Origin: Corynespora cassiicola | Lineage: Eukaryota; Ascomycota; Dothideomycetes; Pleosporales; Corynesporascaceae | Reading direction: 5' to 3' | DNA: 64,000 nt | Assembly: GCA_022059125.1 (NCBI GenBank) | Contig: JAEUWY010000006.1 | Coordinates: 2,728,001-2,792,000 of the forward strand | Shown here: one piece after another, positions 32,937 through 44,020 of the stretch | Numbering within the stretch: the stretch's first letter is position 1 | Layout: each line of letters begins with the position of its first letter | Position numbers and translations under genes: made by a program | The notes under the pieces: generated by a model | What the model was told of the DNA's origin: nothing | Databases searched by the model: none | Seen by the model: only the letters and a program-made list of their open reading frames with translations

Positions 32937-34705
32937 CCTGGGGGCGTCAGAATTGCTCACTGGAACGGAAAGACAGATAGAAAGAGTGCAAGTTGTCAGG
33001 ATCTACACGGACCGGCACGCAAAGGCTTCGACGCCGGTTGTAGCTCTTTGAAATTACCAGACGAAGGCAGCCCTGATGTTCTGAAATGCTAAATCAGGTA
33101 GATCAAGAGAGTTAAAAAGCCTGTATAGCTTGTTGTACACGCCTACCGCTGCCGCCACCGACGTCAGAGGAAGGAGTAGTGATTTGGGATGCCTACAGGA
33201 GTACTTTCACTGCCACTTTTAGAACTTGCACAACGAATGATTCTTTAGTGAGCGTGGTGAAATCTCCTCATGAACGTACATAAAATAGATGCTTCCCTTC
33301 CTTGACCTTGAAGCGCGGGGCAAACAAACTATGACTGATTGGCGTAGTTGGAGTCGTTTTACAGCGTCCGTTGCTAATTCGGGAGGTTACGTAACGGGGC
33401 TATCCCTGTATTGGCCCTGCCAACCCCCACGCAAAGCAGAGGTCCAAAATGGACCTGTCCATCACTCCACTGGCTGTCTTTGCGCCTCAGCTTAGATTTA
33501 CATACACTTAACTGACAGCATTACACGTAGTGCAGCAAGGACTTGCAAAACGCATCATGGTAATATTGGTATACCTGCCGCCTTGTAGTCTGTCACAATT
33601 AACATTAGATACCCGCATTCCGCAATGTCGTTGTCTCGATCAGCCACAACGAAAAGATGTGGAAATCCATGCGCAGACAATTTACACCTGGAAACTGATG
33701 TTGCGGCGAGGTACTACATTGTGTCCGATGCCTGTTCATAATTAGAAGTATCGTTTATTGGCCCAAAGGGATTCTGCCCGTATTGAACTGCGTAGCCAGA
33801 CGCCAGTAGGCATCTCTAGTCACAAAACTATTTTTAGTAGCTAACCTTGAGTCTATGTACTTGATTCATTAGCTGCGACTTCAAGAGTCATTGCATAACT
33901 AGTCGCTTTCGTTTTTCGAAGATGAAATACCATGGTATTGGCTTCAGACGTGCCGAGTGGTGGTCTGGAGAGAGCACGAATCGAGTCCACTCGTTTCAGA
34001 GCCAATATGAGCTAAGATGATAAGATTCAAGGTTCTTCTATGTGACAAGTTAATTTCTGCAGAAGCTGGAGTCAACGCTACCGAACTTCTTGAGAGGGCA
34101 GACTACCTTTTAGGGCTTACTTTCAGCAGCCAGGTCTGCCGAGCTAGCAGCCACGTAGCCATAGACTCGATGTCTCACAGAAAGCATTCCACCACAATCA
34201 TTCGGTTTACATTCAAGTTTTCTGATTTAAAGCAACAACGTCCTCATTATGCCTGCGCAAGTAAGTCTCAAACAATAAGAAAACGAGGCTGGGAGCGAGG
34301 AATGCACTCAATGGAAGTGGCAAGGACTTCCAGATTAGCTTTGCTCCCATTCTTAGGTCACCCCTTCGTGAGCACGGAAATGCCGTTCAAGCGAGGAGAG
34401 TTGCGTATCAAGAACGCCAATTACCAAGTTTTGCATTGATTCACATGTGATGCGGGGTAGTGAGGTGAGATGACCACTCTTAAATTCTCCGATACCAATA
34501 AGATTATTCAGATTTGAGCAGATTGCATAGTCTGACTCGTGAACATTCTACTCGTGTGGAAGAATTCACTTTCAGAGGACAACATTTTCTGGTGCTAATG
34601 TCTAACATTTGTCAGAAGATGCTTTTTCTTGATCGACTAGTTACAAATGGAATAATGGTGGAAAACCCAATGAATGCGACGTTCCCATCCTCATCACGTG
34701 CTATC
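32937..34705. other. Intergenic; contains R3, otherwise nothing recognised
   Basis: No open frame with a recognisable domain. It holds one copy of dispersed repeat R3 (33394-33505). Sequence composition shifts sharply at 32937, where palindrome 1 ends. Confidence 0.55.
33394..33505 (+). repeat. Dispersed repeat R3, copy b
   Basis: Aligns with 16492-16601 (CGGGGCTATCCCTGTATTGG, AGCAGAGGTCCA, GCCTCAGCTTAGATT). Non-coding. Confidence 0.7.
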
Positions 34706-35251
34706 TTAGTTCTTGAGCTTCTTTATAAGCTGCTGAACGGCGGCAATATCCTTCTGAGAATCATACCATACCGCCCCAATAACTGCCTCCACAGTTGAGG
34801 CGAGAGTGGTCTTCGTTTTTTCACCCTGTTGGCATGGATTTTCTTTGAGAAAATCAGCCAACTTCCATTCATTTGCAATTTGCTTCAATTTTTCATTTGT
34901 TCCCACATCCTCCACGAGATTGTCTCCCGTTTCTGTATCTTTATCAGCAGCATTCAGCATTGCTATTTTGATCTTACCCGTGTCAGCTCCCTCAGGGTAC
35001 CACTCATCGAGCACACAGAGCCGCAGCACTGCATCACCAACGAGAGCAAGGCGCTTGTTGCCTTGGACCGGTCCCTCGATGTCAGTTCGAGACACTGGAG
35101 CTCCTGCAGCGATGAAAGCCTCATCAAGCAAGTTCGAGTTGATAAAGTGGTAGCCAAGCTTGTCCTGCAAAGATTGAAGATGAGCCATGGTGTAGATATG
35201 ATGCAGAAAGAGAGTGCCCAAGAACTCATTCTGTGTGAGCATTCGAGGCAT
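34706..35251 (-). CDS. Small RNase III-domain protein, catalytic site altered
   Basis: A single exon of 181 aa from ATG 35251 (a second ATG at 35188 is possible). It shows the RNase III fold landmarks: LGYHFINSNLLDEAFIAAGA, the signature helix as GNKRLALVGDAVLRLCVLDE, and TTLASTVEAVIGAVWYDS near the C-terminus. In canonical enzymes the signature is NERLEFLGD and the distal motif has Asp and Glu. Here both early glutamates are Lys/Ala and the distal Asp is Ser, leaving one Asp and one Glu. There is no double-stranded-RNA-binding domain. Small single-domain RNase III proteins of this kind are common in fungi. Given the lost acidic residues it may bind RNA without cutting. Intact frame. Confidence 0.8.
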   Translation of the reverse strand: MPRMLTQNEFLGTLFLHHIYTMAHLQSLQDKLGYHFINSNLLDEAFIAAGAPVSRTDIEGPVQGNKRLALVGDAVLRLCVLDEWYPEGADTGKIKIAMLNAADKDTETGDNLVEDVGTNEKLKQIANEWKLADFLKENPCQQGEKTKTTLASTVEAVIGAVWYDSQKDIAAVQQLIKKLKN

Positions 35252-36796
35252 TTTTATAGATTTTGAAACATCACAGCTGATTCTCCTAGTACTTAGTCAT
35301 ACCACCTTGGACCACACGAGTTCGTCTTGTCGCTTTTCTAACATGAGTTGGTATGAACATATTCCATGGAACGATGGTCGTACGAGAAACCTTGACAGAA
35401 TAGACTCTCGATATCATGCCATTCCAATGGCCAATCATCTCATTTGTCTAAAAATGCGTCATTACACGGATGCTATGTATCTCTTCCGATTGGCTTTGAC
35501 CATACCTCACTTTGAGCTATCTCTCAGTAATACAGCCTGAATTATTCAAATGACTCTATTTTCTCCCCTTGTGGCCCTTCCAACCTTGGTTCATTGTATA
35601 GGAAAAAGCAATTTGGTCAAATTCTTGAGATCTCTGTGGACCTAGTCCGTTGAGTTGTTACGAATGCCACCTTTTCCTCGAATTCGAAAAAGAAAACGTT
35701 TCTAGTGAGATGAATTCCACATGGTCGATGGTAGCAAGTAGGTCAGTAAGAAAGAGGATTAAATTCATTGCTGGAATTAAGCTCCACACAAAGATCATGT
35801 GAAAGTGCAGAATGCGCTCATGTTATCGATGTAGCGATGATGACATGGCTCGCTCAAGTAAGATATATGACTTGATGCATATGATCTGGGCAGCTGAAGA
35901 TAGAATTTGCTAGAGCCCTTGGCTGACTGGGAGTGTCTGCAAAATGCCTAGTAACTGTTTCCCATGCAAGCCCAAACACTCTCAAAGAAAGCCACCCAAG
36001 AACGACTGGGGACCATTCATGGTTCCCGCTGTAGACTCCTGCATCTCGGAACTGCATTTTGGGCCCTGGTTCTGATTCGCCCGACATATCATATTTCAAA
36101 ACTCTGACCCGCCCCACCCAAATCAGAGACGCTGACATGGCTTTTAATATTTTTACCGATGAAACACACAGCTTCGCGTCACAACAATCGAATTGGCTGT
36201 TTTTGGGGAATAAATGAAAGTTGATAAAATGTTGGGACGGCATGTTGAGAATGTCTTGGATGTGGGGATGAAGGACGCCGAAAAGGCGCTTCGTTCTCAG
36301 ATAGTGGGACCGAGGCCTGGAAACGGTTCCAAAATGTGTGGATCTGTTGCGGGAACCAAAACCGAGCCCCAGAAAACAGAAAGAATGTCCCCACAAGCTT
36401 GTGTGAGGGCGGCAGGAGCTTTCGGATTAGTACAGGACAATTATAGCTCTGATCTTGGCAATCGCGAAGCATTGTGGCCGAGTCAATCGACGCGCCCAGA
36501 ATCCAAGCTGTGATTGGTCAAGTGACCTGGCCTCTCTTTCTGGCTCAAATATGTCTAAGGATATCTTCCATTAGTATCGATTTTGCCGCTGCCAATCTTG
36601 GGCCGCACAGTCCACAGTTCTAGTGTCCCTGCAGACGGTGTCAGAAAATGGAAGTGGATTGTTGGTTCGAGTGCAGCAAGCGCTGGAAATGATGTTGTTG
36701 CTGAGTCAACTAACGCACGGATATTTCCTACCCCACCCACATCGCCTTCCAAACAGACCATGTGAACTCAGGCTCACATCCACCGCCAGCATCACT
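35252..36796. other. Intergenic, nothing recognised
   Basis: Open frames on both strands up to 180 codons have no recognisable domain and no splice-consistent extension. The right end (about 36700-36796) is the 5' region of the PD-(D/E)XK-like gene. Confidence 0.5.
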
Positions 36797-38312
36797 ATGG
36801 AAGAGATCCGCGCCTGGGCAGAATCTGTATCATCCTTATCGGAGTCCATAGTAACAGGAAACCTCGAGTCTTCTTCTTCACCACGTTCGAAACGAGCCCA
36901 CCGCTGTTCGAGTCCCACTCGACGCGTTCGCCCGCGACTTGATTTATCTGCGCAGTCGTCTTCACATATCTCATCCAACATGGACTCGACTACCGATGCA
37001 TCCTCCATAATTTCTCTGGACTCAAGGAGAAAACTAAAAGCGACGAGTCCATTAATGAAGCGGAAAGGGTCGCAAAGTCCTGAGCGAACACAGCGGGTTT
37101 TGTTGGAGCAGGGAAAACCTCCAATTCGTATTCGACAACCAGACGTTACGAGCCGGATAGCATCATCAGAAGAGTTACAAGGTATTCTATCAGATGATTT
37201 TTCTGACTGTTTTATTCCAGAATACTTCAGGGTATGTCCTCATATCTCTCTCGACAACCTCCGTCCGCTGAATCCTAACTAGTAATGGTTTAGGAACGCC
37301 TCCGTCAAGCCGATCCGGTTGTATTTCGAAACGATATTCGATCACATATGTTCGAACGGTCAAACGAAGCACAATTGGACCAGGCGGCAACGGAAAGACT
37401 AGAGTCGCTATGGAGACGGGTACAACGCATTCACACAAGAGCGAAGCGATGCAACGACAACAATAAGGACGAAAATGCATGGGCAAGAGTTGTCTGGGAG
37501 GCTCTAGAGGCAGTAGTGGAGGATGGTGCGACATGTCTAGAAATCAACAGCGTGTGGGTAGCCTTCCCTTGCTCTGCCTTATCTGGCACTGGTGCTATGC
37601 AGCTAACGGTGGACCTATCCAGTCAGTCACAAAGCATACACCCTGATTATCTATCGGTAGATATTTCGGGGCTGGCTGTATCAAAAAAAGCCGACTTCGT
37701 TCTTGCATTTTGCGGGGACGATAACGACAACATCAGCAAAGTCTACGAGGATTTCAGGTCAAGCAACAAAGGTGCCACGCTTAGCCCAATGATGGATGCA
37801 TATACCTCTGGGCTTGCTCTTGCATGCGCGATAGAGCTAAAGGAGGCTGGGGGGAAGGCTACAGAAGCAGAAATGCAGCTCGCTGTTTACCATGCAGCCA
37901 TGCTGTGGAAGATCAGGGAGCTGATTAATATGCGGAGAGAAAGGCCGATGGAAGAGAAGGATATCGAGAGTCTGGTGCCGTCAGTGGTAGGTTGGACAGT
38001 CATTGGGCACAAATGGTCATTGTATATCTCCAGTCTGCTGCCTGACAACATCATTGTGAGTTATGAGCTGCCTTTCTATGTTTCTTACGCTCTTAACTGA
38101 CATTTTGCTATCAGATGTGCCAAGGCCCTTTCGATGGACTGCAAACCAGCACCTCTACCCGTCACGGTATACTCCTCCTTCTCAATCTTCTGCAGCGCGT
38201 GACTACCATGGCTTCTAACATGCTGTGGCCAGCCATGCAGGAAATACTTGGCGAAGGCGGAATTAGAGGCTGGAGACATCATTTCGGGGAGACAATGGCA
38301 AACGAATCATGA
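36797..38312 (+). CDS. PD-(D/E)XK nuclease-like fungal protein
   Basis: Exons 36797-37231, 37294-38055 and 38115-38312, all phase 0, give 464 aa starting MEEIRAWAESVSSLSESIVT. The family layout is a short N-terminal WAESVSSL motif, a Ser/Arg-rich disordered stretch (SKRAHRCSSPTRRVRPR), and then the nuclease-like core. The core has a lysine-aspartate strand (KKADFVLAF), an ExK-like motif (CAIELKEAGGKATEAEMQLA) with the following helix (VYHAAMLWKIREL), and a final strand-helix (CQGPFDGLQTSTST). This matches the fungal PD-(D/E)XK nuclease-like domain family (PDDEXK_12). Asp and Glu-x-Lys are present, so a catalytic site is conceivable, but no activity is established for the family. A second member lies at 57682-59301. 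Confidence 0.85.
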
Positions 38313-38630
38313 GTTGCAGAAGACAAGAGCAAAGCAAACTATTGAGGTGATGATATGGATATATCTGGTCAATGGATTCTGGATTCTTTTCGTTCAATGC
38401 TAAATTTTCAAGCTGCGCTATGAACAGATCCCTAACTAGTCATGGATCACATATTGATTCCCGTTTCAAGGCTCAGTATTCCAACTACGTTCTAAGACCC
38501 TAGAAAGCGTTTTAGAAGAAAAAGCTAATATTTTATCAACGAAGTTACTGTCCGAACTTGTGGTCCGTCTGTGCTCGTATCATGGAAACACGATGTTAGT
38601 CAATCTCAATATCTTTTTCTGTGGAATTCA
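38313..38630. other. Intergenic, AT-rich
   Basis: 3' flank of the nuclease-like gene up to box 6. No feature recognised. Confidence 0.6.
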
Positions 38631-38667
38631 CAAGGCATGGGTAGGAATGGGTCGGCCGTCATCCCTA
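38631..38667 (-). repeat. 37-bp cassette-edge box, copy 6
   Basis: On the minus strand it begins TAGGGATGACGGCCGACC and ends ATGCCTTG. The adjoining bases toward the HET-NACHT-WD40 gene (CTAGCGCAGCCAAGGTGTTC on the plus strand) match the reverse complement of the sequence before box 7. The inverted similarity thus extends to about 60 bp. Confidence 0.85.
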
Positions 38668-39046
38668 CTAGCGCAGCCAAGGTGTTCATGCGCGTCTCTC
38701 ATGTCCGTTTTCTGTGACCACTACGCGCCTGCCTTGCCACACCACGCCACGCCACGCCACACTCTAGGCTGTGCAAGTGCCCGCACTCCGCCTCACACTG
38801 CTACCTCAGCCTGATCGAAGTCTGTTTCACGACACCAAACCATACAATCATGCACTGCTGTTGTTACAGCTTCTGAATGCAATCCTTCAGTATTTCTCAA
38901 CGCTCCATAGTCTTGTATGCTTGCTGACCTAATAGCCAGCCCTACGAACGAAAACAACCTAGTTGCGGGGTGCGTCTCTCTAGCTAGGCTGCCGCAAAGG
39001 GTCGCAGCTAACGCCTGCTCTCACCGCGTCCCTTCTCTCCTCCATC

Positions 39047-42000
39047 ATGGCGGAACTTATGCGTCTTTTGAGATGCAGCGACACTGGCGACTTTGGTCTC
39101 CCTGAAGCTTTCGTCAGCCACAAAACTATCCCGCCTTATGCTATTCTGTCGCATACATGGGAAGAGGGCCAAGAGGTCACCTTCGACGATCTTGTGAACG
39201 GTACTGGAAAGGACAAGACTGGCTACGATAAGATCCGACTTTGTTCACAACAGGCTAAACGCGATGGCTTGCAATACTTCTGGGTGGATACCTGCTGCAT
39301 TGATAAGTCAAATCCTGCCGAGCTTCAGAAGGCCATCAACTCGATGTTTCGCTGGTATAGGAATGCGACGAAGTGCTACGTGTATTTACGAGATGTTTCG
39401 ACCATAGAGCAGAAAGCAAGCGACGGAGCCTTGAGATATACTTGGGAGCCAGCGTTTCTGCAAAGCAGATGGTTCAGGCGCGGCTGGACCCTTCAAGAAC
39501 TGATCGCCCCAGCTTCAGTTGATTTTTTCTCTCGAGAATGGCAGGAGCTTGGCGGCAAACAGTCGTTGACGCAGCAAATTCGCGAAGTCACAGGGATTCC
39601 AGAAACGGCGCTGCAAGGAACCGCCATGTTTCGATTCCGCGTCAAGGAACGATTTTCCTGGATACAGAGCCGCGATACGACGAAAGAAGAAGATAAGGCG
39701 TACGCTCTCCTCGGTATTTTTGATATTGAAATGCCGCTTTGTTACGGAGAAGGATACGGAAATGCCTTCAAACGACTTCAAGAAGAGATCAACAAGCTAA
39801 ATACATGCCTTCAAGATTTACGCTCAACTGATCCCCAAAATGATAAGAAGCGCATCGAAGATACTAAGGGTGGCCTGCTGCTAGAATCGTACCGCTGGGT
39901 CCTGGAAAACTCTGACTTCCAACGATGGCAGAAAGGGACACAAAGCCGACTGTTGTGGATCAAGGGTGATCCCGGCAAGGGGAAGACTATGCTTCTATGC
40001 GGCATTCTCGACGAGCTGAGCACGTCACTAGCCGAGACATCTCTACTTTCCTACTTCTTCTGCCAAGCCACGGACTTGCGTATTAACAGCGCAACGGCTG
40101 TGCTGAGGGGTCTGATGTTCATGCTTGTCAACCAACAGCCATCGCTTATCTCTCATCTACGGGAGAAGTACGACCAAATGGGCAAAGCGCTGTTCGAAGA
40201 TGCAAATGCCTGGGTTGCTCTATCTGGTATATTTGCGAGCATCGTGCAGGATCCAAACTTGAAGATCACACACTTCGTCATCGACGCGCTTGACGAATGC
40301 GTTACAGACCTGCCGAAACTACTGGATTTCATTGTCCAAATGTCTTCTACATCGTCACGCGTTAAGTGGATTATGTCGAGCCGTAACTGGCCTAATATCG
40401 AGGAGCGTCTCGAGCGGGCGGAAGATGAGGTCAGGCTAAGCCTTGAGTTGAACGCGGACTCTGTATCTACCGCCGTCCATTCCTACATCACGCACAAGGT
40501 GTCGCGGCTGGCACGAGACAAGAAGTATAGTCACCAGACGAAGCAGGCCGTACTCAATTATCTTTACACTAACGCAAACAATACTTTCCTCTGGGCAGCT
40601 TTGGTATGTCAAAACCTCAGCGAGATGTCACGTCTTAACGTTGTGACGAAGCTGAAGGCGTTCCCTCCCGGACTTGATTCTCTCTATGAGCGGATGGTTC
40701 AAAACATCAATGATTCAGAAGATGCTGGTCTCTGCAGGCAGGCGCTGGGAATAGTTTCCGCCGTGTATCGACCTATTACACTACACGAGCTGGCTTCACT
40801 TATGGAGGAGCTCGACGGCACGGATGAAGATTCGGACTCTGCCCGAGAGATCATCAGCCTCTGCGGCTCGCTTTTGACCATCCGAGATGACACCATCTAC
40901 TTTGTGCATCAGTCCGCAAAGGACTTCCTGCTCAAAGAGGCATCTAACACAATTTTCCCATCCGGAGGAGAGGTTGTCCACTACGCTATCTTCTCTAGAT
41001 CGCTACTAGCTATGTCTAACACGCTCCGACGAGATCTTTATAGGCTAGGTGCTTTGGGGTATCCTATTGAGCAGATCCACCAGCCAGATCCCGACCCACT
41101 AGTAGCGTCACGATACTCCTGTATCTACTGGGTCGATCACCTCTGTGACTCCATTCTGGGATCTGCTACCAACAACCGAAAGAGCTTGCAGGATGGAAGT
41201 ATTGTTGATGTGTTTCTACGAAAAAAGTATCTTTATTGGCTGGAAGCTCTCAGCCTCTGCCAAAGCGTATCCAAGGGGGTTGCTTCAATGGCAAAGCTGG
41301 TAGCCTTAGTCCAGGCAAGTACTAAACGAGCAATATAGTTTTATTACAATGCGTGCTAATTTGATGTAGAGTAGAGAACACGCACACTTATTAGTTGAAC
41401 TAGTTCAGGATGCATATCGATTCATAATGTATTTTAAGGTCGCAATAGAGAGTGAGCCTCTTCAGGTATATGTATCAGCACTTCTACTTAGCCCTAGGCA
41501 CAGCTTAGTAAAGATGCTTTTTCAAGAGGAAGCACCAAAGTGGATCACAATAGCACCATCTATGGCAGATGACTGGTCTGCTTGCCTCCAGACGCTCGAG
41601 GGCCATAGCTATGTGGTCGTGTCGGTGGCCTTCTCGCCCGACTCACAACGGCTGGCGTCGGCGTCACGGGACAGCACGGTCAAGATCTGGGACCCGACGA
41701 GCGGCAAGTGCTTGCAGACGCTTGAGAGTTATAGCCATGTGGTCATGTCGGTGGCCTTCTCGCCCGACTCACAACGGCTGGCGTCGGCGTCATGGGACAA
41801 GACGGTCAAGATCTGGGACTCGACGAGCGGCCAGTGCTTGCAGACGCTCGAGGGCCATAGCGATTGGGTCACCTCGGTGGCCTTCTCGCCCGACTCGCAA
41901 CGGCTGGCGTCGGGGTCATGGGACAACACGGTCAAGATCTGGGACCCGACGAACGGCCAGTGCCTGCAGACGCTCGAGGGCCATAGCGATTCGGTCAACT

Positions 42001-43427
42001 CGGTGGCCTTCTCGCCCGACTCACAACGGCTGGCGTCGGCGTCACGGGATAACACGGTCAAGATCTGGGACTCGACGAGCGGCAAGTGCTTGCAGACGCT
42101 CGAGGGCCATAGCTATGAGGTCGTGTCGGTGGCCTTCTCGCCCGACTCACAACGGCTGGCGTCGGCGTCATGGGACAAGACGGTCAAGATCTGGGACTCG
42201 ACGAGCGGCAAGTGCTTGCAGACGCTCGAGGGCCATAGCAATCGGGTCACCTCGGTGGCCTTCTCGCCCGACTCGCAACAGCTGGCGTCGGCGTCATGGG
42301 ACAAGACGGTCAAGATCTGGGACCCGACGAGCGGCAAGTGCTTGCAGACGCTCGAGGGCCATAGCAATCGGGTCACCTCGGTGGCCTTCTCGCCCGACTC
42401 GCAACAGCTGGCGTCGGCGTCAGAAGACAAGACGGTCAAGATCTGGGACCCGACGAGCGGCAAGTGCTTGCAGACGCTCGAGGGCCATAGCTATGGGGTC
42501 GTGTCGGTGGCCTTCTCGCCCGACTCACAACGGCTGGCGTCGGCGTCACGGGATAACACGGTCAAGATCTGGGACTCGACGAGCGGCAAGTGCTTGCAGA
42601 CGCTCGAGGGCCATAGCTATGGGGTCGTGTCGGTGGCCTTCTCGCCCGACTCACAACGGCTGGCGTCGGCGTCACGGGATAACACGGTCAAGATCTGGGA
42701 CTCGACGAGCGGCAAGTGCTTGCAGACGCTCGAGGGCCATAGCTATGGGGTCGTGTCGGTGGCCTTCTCGCCCGACTCACAACGGCTGGCGTCGGCGTCA
42801 CGGGATAACACGGTCAAGATCTGGGACTCGACGAGCGGCAAGTGCTTGCAGACGCTCGAGGGCCATAGCAATGAGGTCACCTCGGTGGCCTTCTCGCCCG
42901 ACTCGCAACGGCTGGCGTCGGCGTCAGAAGACAAGACGGTCAAGATCTGGGACCCGACGAGCGGCCAGTGCTTGCAGACGCTCGACGGCCATAGCTATGA
43001 GGTCTACTCGGTGGCCTTCTCGCCCGACTCGCAACAGCTGGCGTCGGCGTTGGACGACTTCGCGGTCGAGATCTGGGGCCTTACGAGCGGCAAGTGCTTG
43101 CAGACCATCAGTGTTGACACACCTCTTTACAGCATAGCTTTTAATGCTGATGGTTCATCCCTGCACACTGATATGGGCACTATCGCTGTTAATGCACCTA
43201 CGGCCTTGTCGTCTTCAAACATGACAGACATTACAATTGCTGAGCAGGCGCAGTTTAAAGGGGTTGCTTTGAGCTCAGACAAAGTATGGATAACTTACAA
43301 TTCACGGAACATTGTGTGGCTTCCACCTGAATATCGACCATCAGTCTCAGCTGTATCTGGCACACGGATTGGCGTTGGAATTGAAACTGGAAGGGTGTGG
43401 ATATTCAGCGTTCAGTCTGAAGAGTAG
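39047..43427 (+). CDS. HET-NACHT-WD40 (HNWD) incompatibility receptor
   Basis: Exons 39047-41314 and 41370-43427 give 1441 aa. The intron is GC-AG (CAG then GCAAGT; branch GCTAAT; acceptor GTAG), the only phase-consistent solution I found. The HET domain covers about residues 1-220 (YAILSHTWEEGQEVTF, YFWVDTCCIDKSNPAELQKA, RGWTLQELIAP, YALLGIFDIEMPLCYGEGYG). NACHT follows: P-loop GDPGKGKT near 307, Walker B HFVIDALDEC near 407. Twelve regular 42-residue WD40 repeats plus a degenerate one cover about 825-1370 (SVAFSPDSQRLASASRDNTV). This is the architecture of Podospora het-d, het-e and het-r. Repeats are almost identical except at positions after HS and around the W/R/E-D-N/K site, the positions known to vary in that family; repeats 8-10 look like exact copies. 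The gene appears intact and lies between boxes 6 and 7. Confidence 0.95.
41577..43110 (+). repeat. 126-bp WD40-coding tandem array
   Basis: Twelve units of 126 bp with very high nucleotide identity, the signature of concerted evolution by unequal exchange. The units at about 42482-42859 differ little or not at all. Arg/Trp-rich or Ser/Cys-rich open frames in other phases across it are by-products of the repeat. Confidence 0.95.
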
Positions 43428-43620
43428 AAGCCGATTTTAGAACGTTTTCTTTTTTGTCTTTCTATCTTTTATGATCTATATTCTATAGAAGGGGTCCGGG
43501 GCTATAGGTAAATATCTAGTAGAACAGTTTTCCACAGAGAAGCTTCGAGAATAGTCTTAGTCATCAGCAAAGACAGTGAAAGTGCAGTTTGAAGTCATGC
43601 GAACACCTCGGCTGCGCTAG

Positions 43621-43657
43621 CAGGGATGACGGCCGACGCTTTCCTGCCCGGACCTTG
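43621..43657 (+). repeat. 37-bp cassette-edge box, copy 7
   Basis: It begins CAGGGATGACGGCCGACG and ends GGACCTTG. It is followed by CGACTGTTTTTATATACG, the same sequence that adjoins box 4 upstream of the left FunK1. The preceding GCTGCGCTAG pairs with the flank of box 6. Confidence 0.9.
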
Positions 43658-44020
43658 CGACTGTTTTTATATACGAAGACTTCCTTGTTCGGTAGGTGTT
43701 ATAGTAACTATATGACATCTTCTAATCATAAGACGCGCCACTGCGCGACCCAGACGCGTGCCCCCACTAACAGATGATTTTGCCGAGGCAATGTAGAGTA
43801 CCGCAGAAATGCCGGCTTGGCGCTAACGCCTGCCTCGCGAGGCACGAACTTTCAACGCCGTCACTCTAACAATCTCTTTCTTCTAATCGTTCTAACTGTC
43901 CATCCTGACGCTTGCGCATCACCAAAATTTGCCTGCTTTTCTCATGGATATACATCGTCCATTCCATGACCACCGCTCGTGTTCACCTTCTGAGCGCGTC
44001 GTTCGTCGCGCGCGGTCGCA

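Noticed and set aside
35854..36396. 180-codon open frame on the minus strand
   Set aside because: No recognisable domain, no homologue in the window and no plausible exon partners.
41577..43110. CRISPR-like regular spacing of repeats
   Set aside because: The repeats are 126-bp coding units without spacers, in a eukaryotic genome.
41569..43137. 522-codon Arg/Trp-rich frame overlapping the WD40 array
   Set aside because: Out-of-phase reading of the WD40 repeats; the true frame has clear WD40 motifs.
43600..43657. Helitron 3' end (hairpin followed by CTAG before the box)
   Set aside because: CTAG occurs before only some boxes, the hairpin is absent there, and no Rep/helicase gene or 5' TC end was seen.
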